A DNA stretch of 64,000 bases from Geomonas oryzae. Its GTDB lineage: Bacteria; Desulfobacterota; Desulfuromonadia; Geobacterales; Geobacteraceae. The notes below the pieces were generated by a model. That model saw only the letters and a program-made list of their open reading frames with translations. It did not search any database and was not told where the DNA came from. Made by a program: the position numbers and the translations under genes. Positions 16,385-26,490 of this stretch are shown piece by piece (the stretch's first letter is position 1; the number at the start of each line of letters is the position of its first letter). The DNA is taken from contig NZ_RAHW01000001.1 of assembly GCF_004117875.1 (NCBI RefSeq), positions 744,001-808,000 on the forward strand. The letters run 5' to 3'.

Positions 16385-17635
16385 ATGCTCGATCACCGTC
16401 AGCGCCGTCAGCGCTGGATCATCTTTGGCATTCTTGCACTGATCTACATCCTCGTTTACTTCTACCGCGTCTCGCTCGCGGTGGTTGCCAAGGACGTCGC
16501 GCGTGACCTCAGGCTGACACCCGCCGAGCTAGGTTCCCTCTCAAGCATCCTCTTCTATGTCTATGCCGCGGCCCAGATTCCGCTGGGACCTATGATCGAC
16601 CGGCTGGGGAGCCGCGTTGTGATCAGCGGCTGCGGCGTGCTGACCGCCGTCGGCGGGATCCTCTTCTCGCAGGCGTCCGGCATGGGACAGGCGCTCGTCG
16701 CGCGCATACTCATCGGGCTCGGGACCGCGTCGGTGCTCATGGCGACTTTCAGCCTCTTCAGCCACTGGTTCACCAAGCAGGAGTTCGGCAAGGCGTCGGG
16801 CCTCATGGTCGCGGTGGGGAACATGGGGAACCTGGCTGGAACGGCGCCGCTTGCCCTGGCGGTTTCCTGGATCGGCTGGCGCAACTCGTTTCTGACCGTC
16901 GGCGTGATGCAGGCGGTAGCGACGCTGCTCGTTTTCCTGGTGGTAAAGGACCGCCCGACGACTGTTGGAGAGGGGGCGGCGAGCGAGCCTGCGCCCGCCG
17001 CGATGGGGATGCTGGAGGCGTGGAAGCGGATCACGAGCAACTGGGACTTCTGGCTCCTGGCCGGGCTCGCCTTCGCCTGGTACGGCTGCTATCTCGCGGT
17101 GCAGGGGCTTTGGGGCGGTCCCTACCTGATGGAGGTGTTGAAGCTTACACGGGAAGAGACGGGGCGGATGCTCATGTGCACCTCGATCGGCTTCATCTGC
17201 GGCAGCCTCGTCATCGACAGCATCGCCCGGAAGCTGGTCCGTTCCTACAAGAAGACCTTTCTCGGCGGACAGATCATCCTGCTCATCCTGATGACGGCCT
17301 TCCAGGGGCCGCTCGACCATCTCTCCATGCCGCTTCTGGCCGTATTCTTCCTCTGCCTCGGGCTTGCCGTTTCGAGCGGCGTCATGATCTACCCCATCAA
17401 CCGTTCCATGTTCCCGGTCTCCATCGTCGGCACCGCCCTCACCTCGATCAACCTGTTCGTGCTGCTAGGTGCGGCGTCCGTGCAGCAGATCATGGGGGGG
17501 ATCATCGATGCGGTCGGGAAGACGACGCCGGAAGCGACGGCGCAGGCCTTCCACTCGGCATTCCTTTTCCCGGTCGGCGTTCAGGCGCTGGCCGCGGCCA
17601 TGTTCTTCTTCGCAAGGGATTACTGGGAAAAATAA
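16385..17635 (+). CDS. major facilitator superfamily transporter
   Basis: 416 residues from the ATG at 16385 (GGGGGAC upstream). A longer in-frame start at 16319 has no support. About 12 membrane helices are seen in two groups of six, with the MFS loop motif between helices 2 and 3 read as GPMIDRLGSR and a central loop of about 25 residues. The sequence YFYRVSLAVVAKDVARDLRL resembles organic-anion and sugar-phosphate uptake members. The substrate cannot be told. Confidence 0.85.
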   Translation: MLDHRQRRQRWIIFGILALIYILVYFYRVSLAVVAKDVARDLRLTPAELGSLSSILFYVYAAAQIPLGPMIDRLGSRVVISGCGVLTAVGGILFSQASGMGQALVARILIGLGTASVLMATFSLFSHWFTKQEFGKASGLMVAVGNMGNLAGTAPLALAVSWIGWRNSFLTVGVMQAVATLLVFLVVKDRPTTVGEGAASEPAPAAMGMLEAWKRITSNWDFWLLAGLAFAWYGCYLAVQGLWGGPYLMEVLKLTREETGRMLMCTSIGFICGSLVIDSIARKLVRSYKKTFLGGQIILLILMTAFQGPLDHLSMPLLAVFFLCLGLAVSSGVMIYPINRSMFPVSIVGTALTSINLFVLLGAASVQQIMGGIIDAVGKTTPEATAQAFHSAFLFPVGVQALAAAMFFFARDYWEK

Positions 17636-17654
17636 ATAAAAGGCAGGGGGAGGG

Positions 17655-18668
17655 TTAACCGGCGAGGGCTTCCATGGCGGCCCGGAAGGCGTTCAGGTTC
17701 TTGGCGCGGGTGAGCTGCTTCAGCTCGCGTTCGAGTTCCGGGTCCTCCACCTGGGAGACGACCCCCTTGATCTTCCCGAGCACCTGCATGTCGCCGCAGA
17801 AGAGCGCGCAATAGCGGGGCAGGAGGTCGCTCAGGAAGCGGTGCAGCATGGCGCGCCGCTCCGCGTGGTCCGGCTCGGCTGCGGCACGACCGCGCAGCCT
17901 CTCGAAGAGCATCGGCTCACCGACGCCGCCGCGTCCTAGCATGAGCCCGGCGGCACCGGTCTCCTGTAGAAGCCTAAGGCCGAAAGCGGTGCTCCTGATG
18001 TCGCCGTTGGCGATGACCGGGATGGAAGTCTCCCTGATCACCTCGGCGGTGATGGCGTGGTCGGCCAGCCCCTCGTACGCCTGGCGCACCGTGCGCGGAT
18101 GCAGCACGAGGAAGTCGACGCGCGCCCTTTCGAAGAGCGGAAGAAGCGAGAAGATCTGCCGGGGATCTTCGTAGCCCGCGCGGATCTTCACCGAGAAGGA
18201 GCCGTGGATGGTCTCCCGCAGCGCCGGGATGATCTCCTCTAGAAGCTCCGGGCGCTTCAGCATCCCCCCACCGGTCAGCCCGCTGGTCATGCGGCCGTAC
18301 GGGCATCCCATGTTCAGGTTGATGTGCACCGCCCCCGCGTTCTGCGCCGTCCTGGCTGCGGCGACCAGCGCGTCGCGCCCGTGCCCGATCAGCTGCACCA
18401 CGAGCGGCACGCCGTTTTCCTCAGGGGCTATCTCGCGCAGGTCCCCCGGCATGAGGAGCTTTTTCTCGGACTGGGAGTTCACCCGCATGAATTCCGTCCA
18501 CACCACGTCCGGGCGCACCCAGGTGGTGAACGCCTCGCGCAGGGCGCGGTTGGTGAGCCCCTGCATCGGCGCGAGCATGAGCGGCTTTTCCCCGGCGTTC
18601 CAGGGGAGCACGTGCTTCGTTTGCGGTTGGGAGGTTGGAATGCTTGCTTCTGACGTCGGCATGTTCAT
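17655..18668 (-). CDS. tRNA-dihydrouridine synthase
   Basis: 337 residues, FMN TIM-barrel of the Dus family. It reduces uridines in the tRNA D-loop. Motifs: MLAPMQGLTNRALREAF at the FMN site, the catalytic Cys in NLNMGCPYGRMTSGLTGGGM and VIANGDIRS near the C-terminal half. The N-terminus has about 25 extra residues of low conservation, so the start could be internal. Which Dus subfamily is unclear; the layout is nearer DusC than DusB. Confidence 0.9.
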   Translation of the reverse strand: MNMPTSEASIPTSQPQTKHVLPWNAGEKPLMLAPMQGLTNRALREAFTTWVRPDVVWTEFMRVNSQSEKKLLMPGDLREIAPEENGVPLVVQLIGHGRDALVAAARTAQNAGAVHINLNMGCPYGRMTSGLTGGGMLKRPELLEEIIPALRETIHGSFSVKIRAGYEDPRQIFSLLPLFERARVDFLVLHPRTVRQAYEGLADHAITAEVIRETSIPVIANGDIRSTAFGLRLLQETGAAGLMLGRGGVGEPMLFERLRGRAAAEPDHAERRAMLHRFLSDLLPRYCALFCGDMQVLGKIKGVVSQVEDPELERELKQLTRAKNLNAFRAAMEALAG

Positions 18669-18759
18669 CGAGGGGGTATCTTACGAGGGACCGGAAGGGG
18701 GACTTCCCGATCGCTTGCGCGACGGTTGATCCCCCTCCCGGTCTTCCTTCTTCTGGTAT

Positions 18760-19269
18760 CTAAGCTATTTCGAGCAGTTCGATTTCGTAGGTGATGTCCT
18801 CGCCGGCCAGCGGGTGGTTCGCGTCGACCACGATGGCGCTCTCGTTCACCTCGACCACGACCACCTCTACCGGTTCGTCGTCCTCACCGGTGAGCTCCAG
18901 CTCCATGCCTACTTCCGGGACGATGTCGCCGGTCAGCTGCTCGCGGCTGATGGCGAAGACCTCGTCCTCGTCGTACTCGCCGAAAGCGTCGGCAGCCGGG
19001 ATCACGATGGTTTTCTTCTCGCCGGGAGCCATGCCTACCAGGGCCTCCTCGATCTGCGGGAAGAAGTCCTCGTTGCCGATGGTGATGGAGAGCGGACCGG
19101 TCTCGTGGCAGCCGCAGCCGTCGTCGTCGCAACCGCAGTCATCATCGCAGCCGCAGTCGTCGTCTTCGCAGCAGCCGGCTTCCTTGATGGTGGTGTCGAA
19201 GACGGAACCGTCTTCCAGGCTTGCGGTGTAATTGATGAGAACTTTGTCGCCTTTTTTTGCAAATGCCAT
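18760..19269 (-). CDS. SlyD-like FKBP peptidyl-prolyl isomerase with Cys/Asp-rich insert
   Basis: 169 residues. FKBP halves flank an insert-in-flap domain (VIPAADAFGEYDEDEVFAIS) as in SlyD. After the first strands (VFDTT) a 27-residue loop at 32-58 carries Cys 33, 34, 39, 41, 45, 47, 52, 54 and His55 among Asp runs, and then the fold resumes at GPLSITIGNEDFFPQIEEAL. In E. coli SlyD the metal-binding stretch is a C-terminal tail; this protein has no such tail. It probably folds or delivers metal to metalloproteins. AAGGAAC lies upstream of the ATG. Confidence 0.88.
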   Translation of the reverse strand: MAFAKKGDKVLINYTASLEDGSVFDTTIKEAGCCEDDDCGCDDDCGCDDDGCGCHETGPLSITIGNEDFFPQIEEALVGMAPGEKKTIVIPAADAFGEYDEDEVFAISREQLTGDIVPEVGMELELTGEDDEPVEVVVVEVNESAIVVDANHPLAGEDITYEIELLEIA

Positions 19270-19485
19270 TTAATTTGTTCCTTCTGTGGGGTTGATATCT
19301 AGCCCGTGGCTGTTCAGGGGGATGTTACGTGGGACGCCCCCCGCTCGTCCAGTAAAATCTCTCGCGGCCTCCTTTTTTCTCGAATGTCCCGCACTCGGCG
19401 TCACTCGCATGAAGGCATACGCGGGGCTTTACAGGGTGATGGGCAATGTGAAATCATTGAATAAAGGGGGGAAGGAGGACCGGCC

Positions 19486-19692
19486 ATGACGGAACCGAGG
19501 AAGAAAGTGACGGTTGAAGAGCGCAACTCCAGGTTCAGAGCCCTGGGCGTCGACGATAACCTGCTCGGGCACTGGCATACCCTGTTTGAAAGAGAGAACC
19601 CCTCCGGCCATGAGAGCTTCGAAGAGTGGCTGGGGCTGCCCAAGGAACGGACCGCTCAGGTCCCTTCGAAATCCGCGGAATCCAAGAAATAA
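19486..19692 (+). CDS. small hypothetical protein
   Basis: 68 residues, mostly charged and polar, no signal or membrane segment. A very strong ribosome site (GAAGGAGG, 7 bases before the ATG) supports translation. Sequence core RFRALGVDDNLLGHWHTLFE. I do not recognise the family. Nothing in the neighbourhood points to a role. Confidence 0.65.
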   Translation: MTEPRKKVTVEERNSRFRALGVDDNLLGHWHTLFERENPSGHESFEEWLGLPKERTAQVPSKSAESKK

Positions 19693-19789
19693 ACCCATCT
19701 GCGCGTATCTCCCGGGAGAGCCAAGCCTGCTCCCGGGAGGAAATCGCCGTCCTATGTGTCTCTACTCAATCTCCAACTGTCTGGTTGTA

Positions 19790-20248
19790 TCACTTGCTGA
19801 GCTTCTTCACTGCGAAGCTGTAGCACTGCAGGTAGGTGAGTATGGTGAGCAGGAAGCTGTAAATGATGATGCTCAGGATGAAGGGATCCGCAGGCGCGGC
19901 CAGCGAGAAGATGAAGTAGAAGCCCAGGGTGGAGATCTTGGTGATGTCGGCCCAGCGTTTCTTTTTGGCGAACTCCTTGGCCTCCCGGTCGCTCAGTTCC
20001 CTGTCGATCAGCGAGAAATCGCGCTCGGCCTCCTTGGCCGCAAAGCGGTAGATCGGGTAGAAAAGCAGGAGCTCGATCACGAACGCGGCTACCACGCCGT
20101 TCATGAACCGATACCCTCTCCCCACGGCAAGCAGATGGTGCTGGAACTTCACCGCGGTGTACACCAGCAGCGCGATAAGCCCGAACTGCGCCACGGCGAA
20201 TATCTTTACGGTCTTGTTGATCTTCTTCTGGTCCAGGATAGCCGGCAT
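19790..20248 (-). CDS. hypothetical inner-membrane protein
   Basis: 152 residues from the ATG at 20248, with AAAGGAG in front. An upstream in-frame start at 20362 has none. Four hydrophobic stretches are seen (about 12-33, 47-68, 105-120, 123-143), with a charged cytoplasmic stretch between the second and third (KEAERDFSLIDRELSDREAKEF). Family not recognised. It stands alone. Confidence 0.72.
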   Translation of the reverse strand: MPAILDQKKINKTVKIFAVAQFGLIALLVYTAVKFQHHLLAVGRGYRFMNGVVAAFVIELLLFYPIYRFAAKEAERDFSLIDRELSDREAKEFAKKKRWADITKISTLGFYFIFSLAAPADPFILSIIIYSFLLTILTYLQCYSFAVKKLSK

Positions 20249-20499
20249 TTCGTCTCCTTTGGTAGGTGTTGCCTGCTGCAGCCTCAGCTTGCAATAACAT
20301 AACAAATAAAATCCTGTTTTACAAGTTTCCAGTCTGACGGGCACGCGACCATCTTTTTGCATTGAACCGCCACGTGGAATCTAGTAAGTTGTAGCGACTT
20401 CGCGCCGCGGGGGCGTCTGCGGACAGGCGTATCCTGTTCTATTGGCGACTTTGTGGAGCCCGTGCTCCCCGTCGAGATGGCGCAATAGGAGGAGCTTTA

Positions 20500-21144
20500 A
20501 TGGATGTGACGCTGAACGGAATCGAACTGCGGGTGCTGGGTTCCCTTATCGAGAAAGAGCTCACCACCCCGGAATACTACCCCCTCTCCCTGAACGCACT
20601 GGTGAACGCCTGCAACCAGAAGTCGAACCGCGACCCGGTGCTGAACCTCGACGAGGCCGAGGTGACCGGCGCCCTCGACTCGCTCCGTTTCAAGCAGTTC
20701 GCCCTCCTCTCGGGCACCGGCGGGCGCGTCGCGAAGTACCGTCACACCCTGGTGGAGAAGTTCCGCTTCTCCCCGGCGGAGCTCTCCGTGCTGTGCGAGC
20801 TGATGCTGCGCGGGCCGCAGACCGTCGGGGAGCTGAGGACCCGTGGCGAGCGGATGCATCCCTTCGCGGACCTGGCCGAGGTGGAAAGCGTGCTGCAGGA
20901 TCTCATGGACCGGACCCCTTCCCTGGTGGTTCGCCTGCCGCGCCAGCCCGGCCGCAAGGAGTCGCGCTACTGTCAGCTCTTCGCCGGAGAGCCCGATCTC
21001 AGCGAAGCGGCGGCGCCGGAAGCCCCGCGTAGCGGCGGGGGCGACGACAGGATCGCCAAACTGGAACAGGAGGTGGCCGATCTGCGCGAGGAAGTGGCGG
21101 CCCTGCGCCTGGCCATGGATGAATTCAGGAAATCTTTCGAATAG
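20500..21144 (+). CDS. UPF0502/DUF480 family protein (YceH-like)
   Basis: 214 residues. N-terminus LNGIELRVLGSLIEKELTTP and YYPLSLNALVNACNQKSNRD are the clear family signature; two winged-helix-like repeats follow and the end is a predicted coiled coil (IAKLEQEVADLREEVAALRLA). The role is unknown in most bacteria and possibly DNA-binding by fold. AGGAGGAGC precedes the ATG. It begins a run of three genes with the DUF2288 and DUF1847 proteins. Confidence 0.9.
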   Translation: MDVTLNGIELRVLGSLIEKELTTPEYYPLSLNALVNACNQKSNRDPVLNLDEAEVTGALDSLRFKQFALLSGTGGRVAKYRHTLVEKFRFSPAELSVLCELMLRGPQTVGELRTRGERMHPFADLAEVESVLQDLMDRTPSLVVRLPRQPGRKESRYCQLFAGEPDLSEAAAPEAPRSGGGDDRIAKLEQEVADLREEVAALRLAMDEFRKSFE

Positions 21145-21154
21145 GAGTGCTGTC

Positions 21155-21457
21155 ATGACTGTTTCCAAGGAAGAGCTCGCCACGAAGGTGGACATCACCG
21201 ACTGGCTGTCGCTCAGGGCCCACCTGGAGCGGGGCGGCGTCATCATCGTGGACCCGCTGCTGGAGCTTGCCGAGGTGGGAGGCACGTTGGCTGCCGATGA
21301 TGTGAAGACGGTCGAGCGCTGGCTTTCCTCCGCGCTGCTCACCAAGCCGTCTCTCGAGCAGATCCGCATGTGGGACGCGGAGCAGGGGAAGACCTTCAAC
21401 TGCCTGATCATTTCTCCCTATGTTTTGATCCAGGAACCGGCCCCGGCAAAGGGGTAG
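21155..21457 (+). CDS. DUF2288-like protein
   Basis: 100 residues from the ATG at 21155, 10 bases after the YceH-like gene, with AGGAG upstream. The core KVDITDWLSLRAHLERGGVIIVDPLLELAEVG and VKTVERWLSSALLTKPS match what I recall of DUF2288. Cytosolic, no known function. It is likely to be part of the same transcript as its neighbours. Confidence 0.75.
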   Translation: MTVSKEELATKVDITDWLSLRAHLERGGVIIVDPLLELAEVGGTLAADDVKTVERWLSSALLTKPSLEQIRMWDAEQGKTFNCLIISPYVLIQEPAPAKG

Positions 21458-21468
21458 AAGGAGGCGGC

Positions 21469-22194
21469 ATGGAAAACGAGCAAGGAGCCGGAGTCACCTG
21501 TTCGCACTGCAGCGCGGTCTGGCACAAAAAAGGCACCACCAACTGCTGGAGCGGCGACCCGGCGGTAGCCCCGCCGCGCCCGGGGAACTGCCCCGCCGGG
21601 ACGCACGGCGAGGTGATCGCCGAGGCGCTCGAGCTGATGAAAGGGGAAGGGGAGGACGCGAAGATGGCCTTCGTTGCCGCGCGCGTCGAGGGGCTTTGCT
21701 ACCAGCCCATCCCCGGGAGCGACGCGGTGAACGCACGCTGGACCCGCGTCGAGGACACCATCGCCTTCGCGAAGCTCATGGGGTATCAGAAGATCGGCAT
21801 CGCCACCTGCATCGGGCTTCTGGAGGAGTGCGAACGCCTGGTCGCCATCCTGAAGGCGCAGGGGGTCACGCCGTACAGCGTCTGCTGCAAGGCGGGGAGC
21901 ATCGACAAGAATGATCTGGGGCTCGCCGAGAGCGACAAGGTGCGTCCGGGTACCTTCGAGCCGGCGTGCAACCCGATCGCCCAGGCCGAGATTTGCAACG
22001 GGCTTGGGACCGACATGAACATCATCGTAGGGCTCTGCGTCGGGCACGACATGCTCTTCAACAAGTATTCGAAGGCCCCGGTGACCACCCTGGTCGTCAA
22101 AGACCGCGTCACCGGCCACAACCCCGCCGCCGTCCTCTACGGCCAGAATTTCTACTATAAGAGACTGCAGAAGGGGCCGATGGTGGTGGAGTAG
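21469..22194 (+). CDS. DUF1847 family Cys-rich protein
   Basis: 241 residues, ATG at 21469 with GGAGGCGGC upstream. N-terminal CSHCSAVWCxx-like knuckle (CSHCSAVWHKKGTTNCW) suggests a metal site. Later conserved Cys lie in GIATCIGLLEECERLV, YSVCCKAGSIDK, EPACNPIAQAEICN and GLCVGHDMLF. The family occurs mostly in anaerobes and is thought to bind metal. The reaction is unknown. Last gene of the three-gene run and followed by a terminator. Confidence 0.85.
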   Translation: MENEQGAGVTCSHCSAVWHKKGTTNCWSGDPAVAPPRPGNCPAGTHGEVIAEALELMKGEGEDAKMAFVAARVEGLCYQPIPGSDAVNARWTRVEDTIAFAKLMGYQKIGIATCIGLLEECERLVAILKAQGVTPYSVCCKAGSIDKNDLGLAESDKVRPGTFEPACNPIAQAEICNGLGTDMNIIVGLCVGHDMLFNKYSKAPVTTLVVKDRVTGHNPAAVLYGQNFYYKRLQKGPMVVE

Positions 22195-22217
22195 GCGGCC
22201 CGAAAGGACCAAGCAGC

Positions 22218-22253
22218 AAAGCCCGTTCATCCTGACGATGGACGGGCTTTTTA
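22218..22253 (+). terminator. intrinsic terminator after the DUF1847 gene
   Basis: Stem AAAGCCCGTCCATC-type (AAAGCCCGTTCATC facing GATGGACGGGCTTT, one mismatch) with a 4-base loop and a run of T. Confidence 0.85.
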
Positions 22254-22629
22254 ATTTTTGACGCGCCACGCGTGGGGGCATCGGGCGTTGTGCCGGTTTT
22301 TTGACAGGGAAGGGCTGTGGGCCGTTTCAGACATGATCCGGCGTGTCGTTCCCGCTCCGAAGAAGCCGATTGCGTTAAAGAAAACACATCGTTCACCCCG
22401 GCGAATTCCCCTCCCTTTGGTGGTGTGCGTGATCGTCGTGCACGCCTCAAGAGACTGAAATTTTACATGTTTTACCGTTTGCACCCCGCGCCACGTGACC
22501 CGTGACCTCTCTTCCGTCGGAAAGTTTTCCCATCTGACGGCATGCATGGTGAAAGGAGCCTCCCCCATATCGGCCGCACCAAAAAACCCGGCAAGAAAGC
22601 CGGGAACCAAACCAGAAGGGGGAAACACC
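22254..22629. other. long leader region of the flagellin gene
   Basis: No gene seen in about 375 bases. Just before the start there is a hairpin (CCCGGC, loop AAGAAA, GCCGGG at 22590-22607), then AGAAGGGGGAAAC as ribosome site. GAAAGGAGCC at 22550-22559 has a GGA in a purine-rich setting that could bind a CsrA-type repressor. I found no clear sigma-28 or sigma-54 promoter. Confidence 0.4.
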
Positions 22630-23448
22630 ATGTCAACCAGCGAAATCTCTTTAACGGCGGGAATGAGGACCAACCTACTCAACCTGCAATCGACCAGCAA
22701 GCTCCTGAACAGAACGCAGGAGAGGCTTTCCTCGGGCAAGCAGGTGAATAGCGCACTCGACAACCCGACCAACTACTTTGCGGCGCAGAACGCCAGTCAG
22801 CGCGCCAGCGACTTGGCCGACCGCAAGGACGGCATGGCGGAGGCGGTGCAGACCGTTTCTGCCGCCAACGCCGGCATCACCGCCATCACCGGCCTGATCA
22901 ACGCAGCAAAAGGTATCGCGCAATCCGCACTTTCCACCAGCGACACCACGACCAGGTCCACGTTGGGAGCCCAGTATTCAACAATCCAGTCCCAGATCGA
23001 CAACATCTCCTCGGACTCCGGGTACCGCGGCCTCAACCTGCTGAGCTCAACCAACACCCTGACCGTCAACTTCAACGAGAACGCAAGCTCCAGCCTCAAC
23101 GTAGTCGGCTTCCTCGCCAACTCCACCGGTCTGAGCCTCGGTGGCGTCACCAGCAACTGGCAGACCAACGCCAACATCACTACCGACCAGGCGAAGATGG
23201 ACACCGCGATCTCAACCCTCAGGACCAACACCCAGACCCTGGCTGCGAACCTGAACGTCATCACCATCCGTCAGAATTTCACGGACTCGATGATCAACAC
23301 GCTGCAGACCGGCGCCGACAACCTGACACTGGCCGATATGAACCAGGAAGGTGCCAACATGCTGATGTTGCAGACCCGTCAGAGCCTGGGTACCACCTCG
23401 CTTTCCATGTCTTCACAGGCGGCGCAGTCGGTCCTCAAACTCTTCTAA
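22630..23448 (+). CDS. fliC: flagellin
   Basis: 272 residues, start at 22630 with AGAAGGGGGAAAC before it. The N-terminal domain (about 1-140: LLNLQSTSKLLNRTQERLSS, SALDNPTNYFAAQ) and the C-terminal domain (about 190-272: FTDSMINTLQTGADNLTLAD, ending SSQAAQSVLKLF) are canonical. The variable middle is only about 50 residues, so the filament surface is small. It is exported by the flagellar type III apparatus. No other flagellar gene is in the window. Confidence 0.94.
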   Translation: MSTSEISLTAGMRTNLLNLQSTSKLLNRTQERLSSGKQVNSALDNPTNYFAAQNASQRASDLADRKDGMAEAVQTVSAANAGITAITGLINAAKGIAQSALSTSDTTTRSTLGAQYSTIQSQIDNISSDSGYRGLNLLSSTNTLTVNFNENASSSLNVVGFLANSTGLSLGGVTSNWQTNANITTDQAKMDTAISTLRTNTQTLAANLNVITIRQNFTDSMINTLQTGADNLTLADMNQEGANMLMLQTRQSLGTTSLSMSSQAAQSVLKLF

Positions 23449-23457
23449 ACCTCAACC

Positions 23458-23491
23458 CGTTCCGGAGGGGGCTTCCCCTCCGGAACGACCT
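23458..23491 (+). terminator. strong intrinsic terminator after flagellin
   Basis: 13-bp perfect stem CGTTCCGGAGGGG with CCCCTCCGGAACG, loop GCTT, then ACCTTTC. Confidence 0.85.
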
Positions 23492-23701
23492 TTCATCCCC
23501 CGCCAGCCTCGCCCTCTAATCCCTTCGCAAGCAGCTTTTCTTTTGCCCATTACACGTGGTTCTTTGCCAGGTCCTCGGGCCTTTTTTCGGATATTTAAGC
23601 GTTCAGGACCAGACGCGGGGAGAGGGGTAGCGGAAGATCGACGCCAACCAGGTTTTCTGACGGTATTTTGACGGCGGGCTCCCCTTGTCGAGGTGCCGGC
23701 G

Positions 23702-24241
23702 TCAGGATCGGGAGCGGAAAGTCCGCTCCCTGCGATGCGTCGCCCCTTTCGGGCTCAGGACACTCGAGAAGAGGATGAAGTCTTCGACGGTGAAAGGCGG
23801 AAAGCTGAGTTGGCGATGTTTGACCTCGAAAAGCTTCACCGCGGCGGAAGCGTTTTCCTTAATGCGGGCGATCGTTATGTGTGGTGAAAAACGTCGCTCC
23901 TCCGGTACGATGCCGGCTCCGGCTACGGCCGTTTCTATTCGCTGCTGCAGTTCGAGAAGGGGGCGCGATTCCTCAAGGCCGATCCAGAGCACCCTCGGAT
24001 GCCCGTGGGGAGGGAAGTGCCCGACCCCCTGCACGGTAAGCGGAAAAGGCGCAAAGGCGATCGCGGCCAAGGCTTCCTTGAGTCCGGCCGCCTCTTTTGG
24101 CTGCACGTCGCCCAGAAAGCGCAGGGTGAGATGTATCTGGTCCGTCGGCACCCAGCGCATACCCGGCAGATCACAGCAAAAAGATGAGAGAGTCTCCTTT
24201 ATCTCATCGGGAAGTTCTATCGCTATGAAAAGCCTGGCCAC
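23702..24241 (-). CDS. thpR: RNA 2',3'-cyclic phosphodiesterase (2'-5' RNA ligase family)
   Basis: 179 residues. GTG start at 24241 with AGGAGGAACC upstream; the frame is open further but has no signal there. Two HxTx active-site motifs are present, H37-L-T-L and H121-I-T-I, at the right distance for the 2H phosphoesterase fold. The family opens 2',3'-cyclic phosphates on RNA ends. It lies divergent from serS. Confidence 0.92.
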   Translation of the reverse strand: MARLFIAIELPDEIKETLSSFCCDLPGMRWVPTDQIHLTLRFLGDVQPKEAAGLKEALAAIAFAPFPLTVQGVGHFPPHGHPRVLWIGLEESRPLLELQQRIETAVAGAGIVPEERRFSPHITIARIKENASAAVKLFEVKHRQLSFPPFTVEDFILFSSVLSPKGATHRRERTFRSRS

Positions 24242-24292
24242 GGTTCCTCCTGTCAGCGCGAAGCTCTGTTTGCAGTAGGCGCAAAAAAATGG

Positions 24293-24321
24293 TTGACTAA
24301 CCAGGGCGAGAATGCTAGACA
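24293..24321 (+). promoter_or_regulatory. promoter for serS
   Basis: TTGACT at 24293-24298, 17-base spacer, TAGACA at 24316-24321; 38 bases before the serS ATG. Confidence 0.5.
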
Positions 24322-24347
24322 GTATAGCTTTGGTGATCTGAAAGTAA

Positions 24348-25628
<1,281 letters not shown>

Positions 25629-25633
25629 GCTTT

Positions 25634-25719
25634 GGAGGAATGGCCGAGTGGTTGAAGGCGGCGGTCTTGAAAACCGTTGAACGAAAGTTCCGTGGGTTCG
25701 AATCCTACTTCCTCCGCCA
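25634..25719 (+). tRNA. tRNA-Ser (anticodon TGA)
   Basis: Acceptor GGAGGAA pairs with TTCCTCC, a long variable arm is present as in all tRNA-Ser, T-loop GGTTCGAATCC, CCA encoded. Anticodon loop CTTGAAA gives TGA. Confidence 0.95.
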
Positions 25720-25759
25720 ATAGGTTTTAGCAGTACGAAATAGCAGTACGGTTTGAAAC

Positions 25760-25852
25760 GGAGAGCTGGCCGAGTAGGTCGAAGGCGCACGCCTGCTAAG
25801 CGTGTATACTGGGAAACCGGTATCGAGGGTTCGAATCCCTCGCTCTCCGCCA
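25760..25852 (+). tRNA. tRNA-Ser (anticodon GCT)
   Basis: Acceptor GGAGAGC pairs with GCTCTCC, long variable arm, GGGTTCGAATCCC T-arm, CCA encoded. Anticodon loop CTGCTAA gives GCT. Confidence 0.95.
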
Positions 25853-25907
25853 CTTTTTTTTGCAGCACGCAGTGCCTTGAAGGTTGTTGCAGTCAGCGGA
25901 GGTTTTG

Positions 25908-26384
25908 GTGAAGGTGTTGCTGAAACTGCTGGTTTTATCCCTGGTAGCATTATCTTTCGCGACAGGATGCAACGATAAGGGGAAGCAGAAACCGGAAGCA
26001 AACAGACCGAGCCCGGCAAAGGCTCCCTCGGTTGTTGTGGTTCCGGATCAGGTGAAAGGCAAATGGAAGGCGGTCCAGATCAGGGTCGCCGACAAGAACG
26101 CCCACCTGAAGAAGGTTTACACCCTGAACATAGGCTCCGACTTCAAGCTTCCCGGATCGGATCTGACGCTCAAGGTGGAAACGTTCCTGCCGCACTTCGT
26201 GATGGAAGGCACCACCCTCACTTCCCAGTCGAACGACCTGGTGAACCCGGCGGCACAGCTGGTGATCCGGGAGAACGGGAAGGAGATTTACAAGGGGTGG
26301 CTGTTTTCGCTGTACCCCACCGCGCATGCCTACCAGCATCCGCAGTACGGTTTCACCCTGGTCGACTACATGCCGGCCAGTTGA
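25908..26384 (+). CDS. lipoprotein, DUF2155-like
   Basis: 158 residues from the GTG at 25908, which has GCGGAGG upstream. N-terminal VLLKLLVLSLVALSFATGC is a lipoprotein signal with Cys at the modified site. A Pro/Lys-rich linker follows, and then a beta-rich domain with KNAHLKKVYTLNIGSDFKL and YKGWLFSLYPTAHAYQHP, which resembles DUF2155. It lies between two tRNA pairs. No function known. Confidence 0.75.
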   Translation: MKVLLKLLVLSLVALSFATGCNDKGKQKPEANRPSPAKAPSVVVVPDQVKGKWKAVQIRVADKNAHLKKVYTLNIGSDFKLPGSDLTLKVETFLPHFVMEGTTLTSQSNDLVNPAAQLVIRENGKEIYKGWLFSLYPTAHAYQHPQYGFTLVDYMPAS

Positions 26385-26392
26385 TAAAGAAT

Positions 26393-26469
26393 GCGCTCGT
26401 AGCTCAGCTGGATAGAGCAACGGACTACGAATCCGTAGGTCGGGAGTTCGAATCTCTCCGAGCGCGCCA
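26393..26469 (+). tRNA. tRNA-Arg (anticodon ACG), copy 1
   Basis: Acceptor GCGCTCG with CGAGCGC, D-arm GCTCAGCTGGATAGAGC, T-loop GTTCGAAT, CCA encoded. Anticodon loop CTACGAA gives ACG. Confidence 0.95.
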
Positions 26470-26490
26470 TAAAACGCAGCACAGCAGTTT

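Noticed and set aside
22480-22510. Sigma-54 promoter upstream of flagellin (TGGCGC..TGCA on the minus strand)
   Set aside because: Spacing of GG to GC is two bases too short and the strand is wrong.
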